Notes: a model not told the origin generated them from the letters alone. Counted from the first letter of the stretch, positions 26,351 to 35,451 are shown. The stretch: 64,000 nt of DNA from Mesostigma viride (GCA_009746045.1 RPFO01000296.1:2018564-2082563); one strand, 5' to 3'. Made by a program: numbers and translations.

Positions 26351-26779
26351 AGCATGGCCTGTTTTATTCAGCCATGGTGTTATTGTAGTGGACCTAGTGT
26401 CCTGGCAAGTAGTATTTCAAGTGAGCTGCGGCTCTGATTGTTATTATGACTGGCATTGTCTCAAGTAGGTTAGGTGTTTCATCAACGGCCGGAGTGCCAA
26501 AGTAGTTCTTTTGTCAAGTGTGCAGCGGACGCTGTATTAATTATTATTACTGGCATGGTTTCGAGTAGGGTAGGTGTTTGTCCAAAGCGTGATGCTTTTT
26601 ACCAAGTGGGCTCACACAGCCGCTTTATTAATTGCCGTGACCTGGCATTAGATGAATAGGTGTTACTGTTTCTCTGCGCCCCTTAGTTTGGTGTTGCCGC
26701 ATGCCACACACTTGGGAACATCCAGTGGCGTGTTTTATTAATTAATTGTTGCGCGCAATCATCCCAGTCCTGTTTGTAA
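26351..26779. repeat. Imperfect tandem repeats of about 85-95 bp
   Basis: Three imperfect copies start near 26419, 26515 and 26601, each opening with CAAGTG. Each continues with a GC-rich part, an AT-rich TATTAATTATTA-like part, CTGGCAT and GTAGGTTAGGTGTTT-like ends. A partial fourth copy lies near 26709. No gene is supported. Confidence 0.65.
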
Positions 26780-27568
26780 TTAATCGTCTGCCGGGTGTTT
26801 GACCACGCGCGTGGAAATGCGCTTGTTGTTTGTCTCCGTGTCGCTATCTGAATCGTCCTTCCTGGGGTCGTGGTGCACTTTGGCGTAATTCCAGTAGCTA
26901 GACGAGCCAACGCGGAACGGCGGCCTCACCTCGCCCTTGTACCAAAAGATAACGTCCTCGAGTCTATTGGAACCGCTCGTGTGGTCTATGACCAGGCATT
27001 CGTAGTTCTGCGTGCACTCGTTTAATATGTGGCAGAAAGCCTCGAACGTCGGCACGATGCCGAAGAAGTTCTTGTACAATTTCTCTCTATTCATGATGAT
27101 GTTCTCCTTGAGCGCGAACACGTAATCGATGTTGGAGCGGATGACGGGCCACACGTTCATAGTGTACTGTGTTATGAACAAAAAGAAGATGTGCATGTGC
27201 CGCCCATTGAGAGCTATTTCCTGGATGCACGGGTCGCGCATCACGGTCGCGTCATACACGCAATCGTCCATCACCACAAAGGCGTGAGAGGAGTCGCCTC
27301 TCTTAGCCTTTGCCTTCTGGTTTTTGATTAGCGCCTTCAGAGCCCCGCGATTGAACTGGTTGTAGATAAACAGAGATGGGACGTGCTTCCCCCAGTGTTT
27401 GTTAGACCCCTCCGTGCCAGACAACACGATGCCCGACGGGATGTGGCGCTTGTGGTACATTATATCCGTGGCCAGGGTGGTCTTGCCCGACCCGCGCTTG
27501 GACACTATGCACACGACGCTGTCATCTTTGATGCGCGATGGGTCAAACTTCCTCAAGTTGACATCCAT
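26780..27568 (-). CDS. A32-like DNA packaging ATPase
   Basis: This 262-residue protein of the FtsK/HerA superfamily pumps viral DNA into the capsid. Walker A is SKRGSGKTT (residues 23-31). Walker B is FVVMDDC, with the acidic pair D101-D102. The region RHMHIFFLFITQYTMNV gives the conserved Gln of the sensor motif. The C-terminus is acidic, then basic. It heads a minus-strand series with the JAMM-like gene and other conserved genes. TATA-like ATAATATATC lies upstream of the ATG. Confidence 0.95.
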   Translation of the reverse strand: MDVNLRKFDPSRIKDDSVVCIVSKRGSGKTTLATDIMYHKRHIPSGIVLSGTEGSNKHWGKHVPSLFIYNQFNRGALKALIKNQKAKAKRGDSSHAFVVMDDCVYDATVMRDPCIQEIALNGRHMHIFFLFITQYTMNVWPVIRSNIDYVFALKENIIMNREKLYKNFFGIVPTFEAFCHILNECTQNYECLVIDHTSGSNRLEDVIFWYKGEVRPPFRVGSSSYWNYAKVHHDPRKDDSDSDTETNNKRISTRVVKHPADD

Positions 27569-27614
27569 GCCTTCAAGTACAGGCCTAGAGATATATTATC
27601 GCGCCGGTGACGAG

Positions 27615-28292
27615 CTACGTCCGTCCAGCACACCGGACATTCACCTCTATCGTGGGCTTCGCGCCCCAGGGGAATACCGTGACCGCGAACCCGGTGTCGC
27701 GCGCAAGTTTTATCCACTGCGCCTTGTGCCACTGCTCGTGAGACTTCTTCTCGGTCTCGTCCCTCGACGTGACGTAACGAGACGCGAACTGGTCCTGCAG
27801 GCCGCTAAACAACCCCTGTATCCTTTTGCACTCGCTTTCAAGCGTCCCGTTGTCCTTGGCCCGCTGCATCTGCGCCACCAATCTGGGGGACAGACACACC
27901 ACAAACGTGCCCAGCAGGCTGAACACCCAATGGGACACGTTGTCGGATAGCGCGTCCTCCAAGAACACCAGGATGTCTATGTCACTCGGACACGCCAGCG
28001 AGCACTCGCCCATCGTGCACTTGGAAGGGTGGGTGTGCCACTCGATGATCCCGTGCGGCGTCTCCACGTCGTTCGTGCCGCCCGCGTTCACCACCTTGCT
28101 GTTTTCCAGCACCAGCGTGCTCATATCGATGTCAAATGTCCCCCCCCTCTCCGTGCCATTATGCATGCTGTCTATGATTTCCTTGAACGCTGAAGTTTTT
28201 AGATGCAACCTGACCTTCTGCACGCTGCCCTGTTTGCAATTTGAGTTGGATGACAATATCTTTTGGCCATTTTCTGAAATAGTCACTTGCAT
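27615..28292 (-). CDS. JAMM/MPN-type metalloprotease-like protein
   Basis: In this 225-residue protein the metal site of the JAMM family can be read. E48 lies in NGTERGGTFDID, the pair is H86-T-H88-P89 in EWHTHP, and S103-x2-D106 lies in CPSDIDILV. The spacing from the second His to the Asp is longer than usual by about seven residues (SKCTMGECSLA). JAMM enzymes remove ubiquitin-like tags or process precursors. A role in processing viral or host ubiquitin conjugates, or virion proteins, is inferred. It lies directly upstream of the packaging ATPase in the same direction. Confidence 0.72.
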   Translation of the reverse strand: MQVTISENGQKILSSNSNCKQGSVQKVRLHLKTSAFKEIIDSMHNGTERGGTFDIDMSTLVLENSKVVNAGGTNDVETPHGIIEWHTHPSKCTMGECSLACPSDIDILVFLEDALSDNVSHWVFSLLGTFVVCLSPRLVAQMQRAKDNGTLESECKRIQGLFSGLQDQFASRYVTSRDETEKKSHEQWHKAQWIKLARDTGFAVTVFPWGAKPTIEVNVRCAGRT

Positions 28293-28315
28293 TATATATT
28301 AAGCTTACAGACCGA

Positions 28316-29077
28316 TTAAAAATCCTCGTCCTCCTCCACCATGACGCTCATCTCGTTATCATCGTCCTCCTCATCGGCGAACGTGTGCTTGCCGGGCTTG
28401 AGCACGCTGCTGCCAAGCTTGAAGGACTTGGTCCTCTCCGCGTGCGGCTCGTCGTCGCCGGCGTGGGCGCGAGGAGCAGGAGCCCCCTCGTCGCCCATGA
28501 TGTCATCCATGTACCCCTTGAGGATGTCATCGCTGGTGGTGAAGCTGTGAAGAGTGTTCTTGATGCACTCGCTCACCCCCTTCATCACGTGGCGCTTGCT
28601 GAGTTTGTACTCGCCCTCCTCGGACTGGGTTAGGAAGTGCGGGATGTCATCCGCGATGTCGGCGGCCATCATCTTGACGATGGAATGCACGAACCGCTCG
28701 CAGGTGGGCACCTTCACTCGCAGCCTCTGCGGCTCGGTGTGGTGAGACTTGCGGATGGACCCCAGGATCATGCTGGCACACACAAAGTACGCCTTGAGCA
28801 GCTCCTTCAAGTAAGGGGCCGCCTGCATGACCTCGCGCGTCTCGGAGTCCACGATGTCCGCGTTCCAGCTAGGCACCTCGGATAGCAGCTGGGAAAAACA
28901 CTCCAGCTCGTCCATGTCCTTCACCTCCGCCACGTTCATGGCGTCCTGCAGAATGTTCTTGAGCGCATTGTAGATGGGCTGGGAGAGGCACCGCTCGAGC
29001 TTCTCGATGTACTCCCGCTTGCTGTCCACCAACACGTTCGTGTCCACGCGCGGGTCCTCGTCCCTCTCTACCACCAT
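28316..29077 (-). CDS. Conserved nucleocytovirus-type protein (A494R-like pattern)
   Basis: The ATG at 29077 gives 253 residues; the frame can extend to a GTG at 29119. The pattern DPRVDTNVLVDSKREYIEKL, then EVPSWN, PYLKELLKAYFV and RVKVPTCERFVHSIV resembles, from memory, the uncharacterised family typified by chlorovirus A494R; this was not verified. The C-terminal tail is strongly acidic (FADEEDDDNEMSVMVEEDED). Its place beside the packaging ATPase suits a core gene of assembly or late expression. Confidence 0.65.
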   Translation of the reverse strand: MVVERDEDPRVDTNVLVDSKREYIEKLERCLSQPIYNALKNILQDAMNVAEVKDMDELECFSQLLSEVPSWNADIVDSETREVMQAAPYLKELLKAYFVCASMILGSIRKSHHTEPQRLRVKVPTCERFVHSIVKMMAADIADDIPHFLTQSEEGEYKLSKRHVMKGVSECIKNTLHSFTTSDDILKGYMDDIMGDEGAPAPRAHAGDDEPHAERTKSFKLGSSVLKPGKHTFADEEDDDNEMSVMVEEDEDF

Positions 29078-29137
29078 CGCAGCGGCCTTTACAACGTTGG
29101 CAATGAAATTATAATGCACATGTTAAGCGAACTTTTT

Positions 29138-29602
29138 TTATTTAGCATAGAAATACCTGGCTACCAAGAAAACAATGATGCCCGCCATCACGCCGCCCAC
29201 GTTCAACCGCGACCGGTCGATCTTGCCGTCCGCGCCCTTGAACACGTCGGGGAAGATGCCCGCGCCGAAGTGAATGGTGCCGATAGCCGCGCCCACGCCG
29301 AGGATGGCGGGGATCACACCGGACCGCCCGCCGCCGACGGACGCCTGCCCCGTGCCGTGGCGGGTGAAGCCCCCTTTGACGACCGCGGTCCGCACGGGCG
29401 CCGGTGCGAGGGGAGTCAGGGCTGTCATCTCCGAGCCCTCTTGGGAAGGGACGGACGGCAGCATCTGCGCCGGAGGGGGCACATTTACAGGGGGCGGCGG
29501 GGCCGATTGCGCGGGCTGCATCATCGAGGCCGTCGCGGCCCTGGCATTGTGCATGCCACCGTTAGAACGCAGGCGACGAGCCAGACCCGTGAGCTCCTCC
29601 AT
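29138..29602 (-). CDS. Virion-type membrane protein
   Basis: The 154-residue protein has a Pro-rich middle (APPPPVNVPPPAQ) and two hydrophobic stretches. One is GVIPAILGVGAAIGTIHFG (about 95-113). The other is a C-terminal membrane anchor, VMAGIIVFLVARYFYAK. Small proteins of this build are common in the inner membrane of nucleocytovirus particles. A TATA-like ATAATATCG lies just upstream. The function is inferred from topology only. Confidence 0.7.
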   Translation of the reverse strand: MEELTGLARRLRSNGGMHNARAATASMMQPAQSAPPPPVNVPPPAQMLPSVPSQEGSEMTALTPLAPAPVRTAVVKGGFTRHGTGQASVGGGRSGVIPAILGVGAAIGTIHFGAGIFPDVFKGADGKIDRSRLNVGGVMAGIIVFLVARYFYAK

Positions 29603-29665
29603 GTTACGATATTATACACTTATAAAATTGGTCCTACTTAAACGCATGCACGTGTGGCCGCGGAG

Positions 29666-30697
29666 TCACGAAAACGGCTCCAAAAACAGGATGCCGTACA
29701 ACGCCTTCATCTTGTCCCTGTACGACTTGACGAACGCGTCGCTCCCCCTCAACCGGTTGCGCCACCAGTCGTCGGCGAGCACGTTCTTCACTATCTCGTC
29801 ATCCTCCTTCAGCGGGAGAGCGTTCAGGATCCAGAAGAACGCGTCCCACGCGGGGTGCGTCAATATGTTGCGAGACACGCGGCAAGTGACGAGGGAGTTG
29901 TCCGACTCGAAGGGGAGCACGCTGAACCACAGCACGAAGAAGGGCTTGGCGTGTCCGGATATCATGAATCGCAGGCTGGAGGTGTACGGCAGCGCGAACT
30001 CGTTTTCGACCCACACCTTCATCTCCTCCGGCCCCTCTGGGTGCTTCCCCTCCTCCGGCATCAACCGCAGCAGCAGACGGGCCACGAGCTCGTTCGTCAC
30101 CGGGTAGCTGTACACGCTCTTACCGCCCCACGCGCTCTCGTTAGCGGCGGGGTCCATGGCCACTTCCGTGCTCTCCGCGTCCACTATCTTCACCTTGTGC
30201 ACGTGCTGCAGGTGCGCGTGGTCCAGCAGGTTCTCCATGACGATCATCGGGTGAGCCCCGATGTGCACAGAGTAGGAGAAGGTCCTGTACCCCGCGTCGG
30301 AGAACTCCGGCATCGTCGGCGGACACGACTCGCCCGTGCCGACGCCAGCATTGACCCACACCAGGTCTCCGTCCTCCTTGGCGTCGAGGTAGTTGTCTCT
30401 GTTGTTCTGCTTGCCCCAGTGCAGGCCGTGGTACGCGCATCGGACGCAATCGTCCGCGTCCACATGACAATTATGGGAAAGCCGCGCGCCACGGTGAGGG
30501 CACACGTTGCTCACCGCCAGCGTCTCGTCCCTGTGCTTGCTCCTGTACAGTAGCACCTCCTCGTTGTAAATCTTCGTAACCTTGGGCCCTGCGCCGGGCT
30601 TGCGCCCCACGCACACCCACTTGTCGGGGCACTCGTTCGCCGCCGAGCAGGACGAGACGCGTCCCACTCCGCAGACCGCCATAGCCGCCGACGCCAT
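29666..30697 (-). CDS. Rieske non-haem iron oxygenase
   Basis: This 343-residue protein carries a complete Rieske [2Fe-2S] site, C66-P-H68 with C87-A-Y-H90. It also has a mononuclear iron site, D159-x2-H162-x4-H167 in ENLLDHAHLQHVH. Domain order and length fit the class that includes pheophorbide a oxygenase and related ring-opening or demethylating oxygenases. The substrate cannot be told. An electron donor is not encoded nearby. In a virus this would be an auxiliary metabolic gene, perhaps acting on pigment or sterol compounds of an algal host; that is inference. Confidence 0.9.
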   Translation of the reverse strand: MASAAMAVCGVGRVSSCSAANECPDKWVCVGRKPGAGPKVTKIYNEEVLLYRSKHRDETLAVSNVCPHRGARLSHNCHVDADDCVRCAYHGLHWGKQNNRDNYLDAKEDGDLVWVNAGVGTGESCPPTMPEFSDAGYRTFSYSVHIGAHPMIVMENLLDHAHLQHVHKVKIVDAESTEVAMDPAANESAWGGKSVYSYPVTNELVARLLLRLMPEEGKHPEGPEEMKVWVENEFALPYTSSLRFMISGHAKPFFVLWFSVLPFESDNSLVTCRVSRNILTHPAWDAFFWILNALPLKEDDEIVKNVLADDWWRNRLRGSDAFVKSYRDKMKALYGILFLEPFS

Positions 30698-30750
30698 GAC
30701 CGCCTTGATACATGCCGCGAAAATGAATCGGTCTTTTTAAACGAAAGCCG

Positions 30751-31317
30751 TCAAACGTCGTACCCATCGCACGGTTTGTCCAGGTCCCAATCCAGCACCA
30801 CACTGGTCGCCACCGGCTCGGGCGTCTCGCGGCCATCGCTGGCCTGCGGGGGCGGGGGCAGGCGCTCGTGCACCTGCAGGGACTTCAGAGCGGTGAGGCT
30901 GTCGAAGCAGGTGGCGTGATAGAACACGAACAGGTCGCGAGAGGGCATCGGCTTGGTGAACTCGACCTTGCCGGCGGGCATGAGGCCGTTGCACACGATG
31001 CAGGACACCCATCCGGTCGGGGGTGGCGACGGCGCAGTCCACACCGCCAACGGTTCGCCTCTCAGAGCGGACTCACCCTCGGCGTGGTACGCGTCCACAA
31101 CCGCCTTCTCGTCCTCGGTCAGCCGCTGCTTTCCTCGATACCGCCTGCCGAAGCCCTCCATGTACCCCCTGTTGAAGGAGAGGTCGTACTCGTGCACGTG
31201 CACGCGTGCCGCGCGGCGTGCCATGAGCGCGGTCCAGTACGCGTCGGCCTTCCTCCTGCGTCCGTCCTCGTCCATCGCGCGCTTGTAAGACCGCGAATCC
31301 AAGTACAAGTCGTCCAT
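30751..31317 (-). CDS. Hypothetical protein with possible zinc site
   Basis: This 188-residue protein has a basic helical N-terminus (EDGRRRKADAYWTALMARRA). A Cys/His cluster, SCIVCNG (about 105-110) followed by FYHATCFDSL, could hold one zinc ion in a treble-clef-like fold. The tail is Pro-rich then acidic. No family was recognised. It lies between the Rieske gene and a virion-type protein on the same strand. Confidence 0.65.
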   Translation of the reverse strand: MDDLYLDSRSYKRAMDEDGRRRKADAYWTALMARRAARVHVHEYDLSFNRGYMEGFGRRYRGKQRLTEDEKAVVDAYHAEGESALRGEPLAVWTAPSPPPTGWVSCIVCNGLMPAGKVEFTKPMPSRDLFVFYHATCFDSLTALKSLQVHERLPPPPQASDGRETPEPVATSVVLDWDLDKPCDGYDV

Positions 31318-31354
31318 GTCGTCCTACCAAAGGACGGGATAAGATGCAACGGAC

Positions 31355-32899
31355 TCAGTAGTACCGCCGAGTGGGGCGACGAGTGCGCTTGGCGGCGTTG
31401 CGCCTTGGATGACGCCTTGTAGCCCTGCGAGCGAGCGTGTAATGCGCGCCAGTGGGAGCTCCGGACCAACCGATGCCCATCCCGTCCTCGTCTGCCTGGA
31501 AGGGCTCGTCGGCACACACGCCGACCTTGGCGAACGGATTCCTGACAACAGATCCGTCAGAGGCCGTGATCGTCTCGTCCACGATCCTGGCCTTGGGGTT
31601 GCTCGGGTCCTGGTCGTACCAAACGATCGACGAGCCCTTCGAACACTTGCCGATGCTGCCGGTGACCGCGTACATCGCCTTCTGGACCTTCTTGTTGAAA
31701 TCCACGGGGTCGTTGCTGTCGGTGACGCCGTTAGCATCCAATTGCGACAGTGCGCCGTTACGCTTCCACCAGTTTGCGATCATGTTAAGAATCTGCGACC
31801 GGATGCCGTTCAGCTTGAGAATGTCGCGCTTGATGAAGCGGGCGATCACGTTTTCGAACTTGTAAAATGGCTCCATGTTTCCTGTTACTACCTCCTTAAA
31901 CTGCGATCCCAGACGCCCGGGAGGACCCGCAATAGCCATATCCGCATTTGTACACACATCTACTGTTACGTTCGGTGTTTCGCCTTGATTTATTATAGCT
32001 TTTTTGGCATTAATGCCTGATGGGAAAGCGTTACGCCACCCTGGTATAGCCGCGCCCACTGCACCACCACCAGCACCTGGATCGCTCATTTGAAATCTCT
32101 TGGCGGCGGCGTGAAGTGCCATTCCGCTGGGGTCAACTATCGGGGGAAAGTCCACCTCAAGTTTAGCTAACCTCTTGCGATGCTCCATGGAAAGATACGA
32201 GCAGTCGATCGTGGCGCTCGCGAGCTGATAGATTAGTCGGGCGGGCAGACAGTCATCCGCAGCGTCCCCCCCCGCGAGGTATGTGGGAGACGGCACGTTG
32301 GTGGGGGCAAGTGCAAATGCGCGGATGGCTTCCGAGTCACTCCCAATGGGCCCCGCGGACTGAAGCTTGTAAACCAAATTTACATTGACCGGAGGGTTTG
32401 GAATGTTGGTATTTGCTTCCAACGCAGTGATATTCGCGACAATGTTGTGTGGGACATTCCCCAAGTGTACGCCTCCTTCGACATTGTCTGTGGTCTTTCC
32501 GGTTGTGCCAGCTTTATCGCACTCGACGGCGACGTACCCCCGGAGCGCGTTCGCCAGCTTGGCCATCTCCTCGCGACTGGTATCAATCAATGATGTCTGG
32601 GTGGCGTTCTGCACGCGGTCGTTAAGTTCGCGCAGATTGGCGGTCAGGAGGTCGTAGATGTATACGGACCCTACGAACTGCTGCAACTTCCACAGAAGCT
32701 TCCTGTCCGAGTGGAGAATGTTACGCCTGTACATGTCCGCCTCCTCGACAGCGAACCGGATGCCAGGGAGACGCGTGCGCAGTTCCTGCAGCTCGTAGCC
32801 GGTGAAGTACTTTTCCGCGAGGTCGTAGATCTTAGCTTGGTATTCATCGGTCCTACTGGTTGGCGCGTTGACCATGGACGGTATCGGGTACGAACCCAT
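31355..32899 (-). CDS. Virion-type protein with Arg-rich C-terminus
   Basis: This 514-residue protein starts MGSYPIPSMVNAPTSRTDEY. The N-terminal half is helical (AEEKYFTGYEL-like stretches and LLWKLQQFVGSVYIYDLL). The C-terminal half has NVIARFIKRDILKLNGIRSQ and ends in a strongly basic tail, RRHPRRNAAKRTRRPTRR, suited to binding DNA. A TATA-like ATAATATC with an A7 tract lies upstream. It may be a core or DNA-packing protein. No family was recognised. Confidence 0.75.
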   Translation of the reverse strand: MGSYPIPSMVNAPTSRTDEYQAKIYDLAEKYFTGYELQELRTRLPGIRFAVEEADMYRRNILHSDRKLLWKLQQFVGSVYIYDLLTANLRELNDRVQNATQTSLIDTSREEMAKLANALRGYVAVECDKAGTTGKTTDNVEGGVHLGNVPHNIVANITALEANTNIPNPPVNVNLVYKLQSAGPIGSDSEAIRAFALAPTNVPSPTYLAGGDAADDCLPARLIYQLASATIDCSYLSMEHRKRLAKLEVDFPPIVDPSGMALHAAAKRFQMSDPGAGGGAVGAAIPGWRNAFPSGINAKKAIINQGETPNVTVDVCTNADMAIAGPPGRLGSQFKEVVTGNMEPFYKFENVIARFIKRDILKLNGIRSQILNMIANWWKRNGALSQLDANGVTDSNDPVDFNKKVQKAMYAVTGSIGKCSKGSSIVWYDQDPSNPKARIVDETITASDGSVVRNPFAKVGVCADEPFQADEDGMGIGWSGAPTGAHYTLARRATRRHPRRNAAKRTRRPTRRYY

Positions 32900-32996
32900 G
32901 TCGGATGTATATCTTGGTGGAAGATATTATTTTTTTGTAGCTCCGAGGCTACATGTTCGATCGCCGCTCATCTAAAATCTCGACGCTCTGGTATAC

Positions 32997-33455
32997 ATGT
33001 CTGCGAACAAGCCGATCGCCACCAAGTCCGGCCGCGTTATAAAACGTCCAATGATGTACGCCCCTTGTGAACTGCCCGAGGACGACTACTCGGACCAGGA
33101 GGCGCCAGAGGACGACATGGACGAGGAGGAAACCGCGACAGAGGAGGACGGGTCGTACGACAGCAGTTTCATAGACGACGAGGAGCAGCCCGAAGAGGAA
33201 GGGGGCGAGGAGGAGGAGGAAGAAGACGAGGAGGAGGAGGAAGAAGACGAGGAGGAGGAACTGGACGACAGCGAGACAACGACGGAGGAGGAGGAAGAGG
33301 AAGATGAAGAGGAAGAGGATGAAGGGTCGGAGGAGGACGACTCGGGTGAATCGCCCTACGAGCCCAGCGACGACGAGGACGATTACAACACGCGCGACGA
33401 ACCGCGGATGGAGGCCACATACGACGACGAAGCGCCCTATCAACTGTCGGGGTGA
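32997..33455 (+). CDS. Highly acidic Glu/Asp-rich protein
   Basis: In this 152-residue protein about 60 percent of the middle part is Glu or Asp. The N-terminus SGRVIKRPMMYAP is basic. Such acidic proteins often act as chaperones for basic DNA-binding proteins, and the neighbouring gene encodes an Arg-rich tail; this pairing is inference. Its last 16 bases overlap the convergent gene at 33440-34789. Confidence 0.7.
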   Translation: MSANKPIATKSGRVIKRPMMYAPCELPEDDYSDQEAPEDDMDEEETATEEDGSYDSSFIDDEEQPEEEGGEEEEEEDEEEEEEDEEEELDDSETTTEEEEEEDEEEEDEGSEEDDSGESPYEPSDDEDDYNTRDEPRMEATYDDEAPYQLSG

Positions 33456-34789
33456 TTGATGTTGGGGATGTAGTAGGGGTTGGTCTGGAGCGCCGAGTAG
33501 GCGGCCACGTTAGAGCTGTCGCCGATATCCAATTGCACGCTGCTGACACCGACACGGCCAGGGCGCTCCATCCTGTCTCCCCTGTTCTTTTCCTGCGCGG
33601 TGTAATTGGAAACCTCCTCCGCGCCCCTGCCCACTGCTCCCAACTCCAAATCCCCGAGCTTGGGGAAGCGCGCCACCTGCTGAGTGTTATCGATGATCTC
33701 TTTACTCTCCGGCAAGTCAGAGTTTCCATCGCGCCACTCGAACACCTTGTTGACAGTGACGCGCGTGTGCTTGTCGCCGCGGAAGGACTGGTACGGGTTG
33801 GGGTACTCGGCATTCGACAATCGGGATTCGTACGTCTTGGGGTTGAGCGGCTCCCTCACGTCGATGCCCCGCTCGCCGAACTGGAGAGCCTGCACTCCGA
33901 AGTCACCCGCGGGCGCAGGGTGGCTGTCTAGCGCGTCGAGCGTGTCGTACCTCTTTGGGTCCACTCGGCTGTTGTCGGAGCAGCCCCACCGCGGTGCCTC
34001 CACGTCGTTGAACGCGTCAGACACCTGGGCCGTGTTGGTAATCGTGGCGGCGCGCTCGGGGAGCACTGTGGCGTTATACACGTCGCTCAACCGCGCCCCT
34101 GCCGGATCGAAGTCCGCGATCGGCGGGCGGTGCTCCATCCCCGCGCGCAAGGCCACGCCCCCGTTCCCCATGCTGGTGGTTGGCAGACTCCTCTGCTCCA
34201 AGTGCGCCACTTGCGGGTTGGGGCGGTTCACTCGCAGCCGCGGCTCGGGGATGTTGAAGTTCCTGTTCAGCGTCTCTGGGGCGGTGCGCGGGTCCCTTTC
34301 CCTGGGCACGTTGAACTCCCAGGTCTGGCGAGCGGGGAACGTCCTGTCCGGGTTCGCGGATCCTTGGAATTCTGATAGCTCCACCGGCTGCCTTTCGTTT
34401 GACACGTCCATGCCTGGTATCCCAGGAGGCGTGATGGTGGCTGGCGGGGCGCTGTACATGGCAGGCCTGGGGAACCCTCCAGGGGCAAACATCACCCCCC
34501 CCTCGTGCTCCTCTGGCGGCTGCACGTGCAGGTCCAACCCGGACGCGCCCCTCTCGAACCCCAGCGCCTGGTTTGGCGCCGTGGTGTACGCGGAGTCGCC
34601 GGGGCCGTACCCGCCTCTAGACGTGTAGTTAGGCACCAACGGAAAGCCCAGGGAGTTAGGATGGGACAATAAACTCTGAGGCGGCGGCGGGATGTCGTCC
34701 AGTTCCAGCGCCGAGAACGGGTGGCGACTGACTGGCGGAGGGCGTAATAGGTATCCGGCTATTGCCACCGCTGACACGATCAGAAACAT
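33440..34789 (-). CDS. Virion-type membrane-anchored protein
   Basis: This 449-residue protein has an N-terminal hydrophobic anchor (MFLIVSAVAIAGYLL) followed by a long, Pro/Asn/Arg-rich, largely extended part. Segments such as NPDRTFPARQTWEFNVPRE and NPKTYESRLSNAEYPNPYQS are typical of low-complexity virion membrane proteins. It ends NPYYIPNINHPDS. No enzyme motif was found. It lies in a run of minus-strand virion-type genes. Membrane location is predicted from the N-terminus only. Confidence 0.75.
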   Translation of the reverse strand: MFLIVSAVAIAGYLLRPPPVSRHPFSALELDDIPPPPQSLLSHPNSLGFPLVPNYTSRGGYGPGDSAYTTAPNQALGFERGASGLDLHVQPPEEHEGGVMFAPGGFPRPAMYSAPPATITPPGIPGMDVSNERQPVELSEFQGSANPDRTFPARQTWEFNVPRERDPRTAPETLNRNFNIPEPRLRVNRPNPQVAHLEQRSLPTTSMGNGGVALRAGMEHRPPIADFDPAGARLSDVYNATVLPERAATITNTAQVSDAFNDVEAPRWGCSDNSRVDPKRYDTLDALDSHPAPAGDFGVQALQFGERGIDVREPLNPKTYESRLSNAEYPNPYQSFRGDKHTRVTVNKVFEWRDGNSDLPESKEIIDNTQQVARFPKLGDLELGAVGRGAEEVSNYTAQEKNRGDRMERPGRVGVSSVQLDIGDSSNVAAYSALQTNPYYIPNINHPDS

Positions 34790-34827
34790 GACGGTTGTGC
34801 TGTTATAAACTCACTGATATTTTAAAC

Positions 34828-35166
34828 TCAATACGAATACCCTTCGATCAACCCAGGAGGCAGGTCAGTCGTGAGAGGGGGCACGCCGTCCACGTACCGG
34901 TCCCCCCTCTTCATCTGATCCCAATACATGTTGGTGTACGGCGCCATAACGCGGTCGTCGATGTACAGCGCCCGGTTCTGGTTGACAGCCTCGGGCCCTC
35001 CCCGGATCCGCATGGACTCCAGGGATGGCTCGATGCGGCCACCGAGCGTCACGTACTCCGGCATGGCGCTGACTGGGTAATTGACGGTGAAATCCAGTGA
35101 CGGGTCCCACATCCTGCCCGTGTCCTCTGCGGTAGCGCTGTTAGCAAAAATGATGCTGGAAGACAT
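34828..35166 (-). CDS. Small hypothetical virion-type protein
   Basis: This 112-residue protein starts MSSSIIFANSATAEDTGRMW. It is rich in Pro, Tyr and Met (MAPYTNMYWDQMKRGDRYV) and resembles in texture the neighbouring gene at 33440-34789. A TATAATACG sequence lies about 12 bp upstream. No family was recognised. Confidence 0.65.
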   Translation of the reverse strand: MSSSIIFANSATAEDTGRMWDPSLDFTVNYPVSAMPEYVTLGGRIEPSLESMRIRGGPEAVNQNRALYIDDRVMAPYTNMYWDQMKRGDRYVDGVPPLTTDLPPGLIEGYSY

Positions 35167-35193
35167 GAGTTAATTGCGTATTATAATCATACA

Positions 35194-35451
35194 TTAGAAA
35201 TTGTCATCGCCGACTTGCACACTCTCTTTCCCCCTCTCGGTTATCTGCACCTCGCGGCTGTGCGCCAGCGGCAGAGTCTTTCTCTCCATGCTACCGAACT
35301 CCACGGGCGGCGTGTGCGAGGCCATGGACTCGCCGCACTCGGAGCACACGCACGACCGCTGGCTCCTGGTAAAGCACGCGAAATAGAACAGGGCGATCGA
35401 CAGCGACACCAAAAGGAACAAGGATGCCATCGTATCAGTAATAGGTCTCAT
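35194..35451 (-). CDS. Small membrane protein
   Basis: This 85-residue protein has one hydrophobic segment near the N-terminus (MASLFLLVSLSIALFYFACF), then a CVCSECGES pair of Cys motifs and a charged tail. An ATG at residue 8 is an alternative start. Its start overlaps the stop of the upstream gene by 4 bp (ATGA), suggesting joint expression. Confidence 0.6.
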   Translation of the reverse strand: MRPITDTMASLFLLVSLSIALFYFACFTRSQRSCVCSECGESMASHTPPVEFGSMERKTLPLAHSREVQITERGKESVQVGDDNF

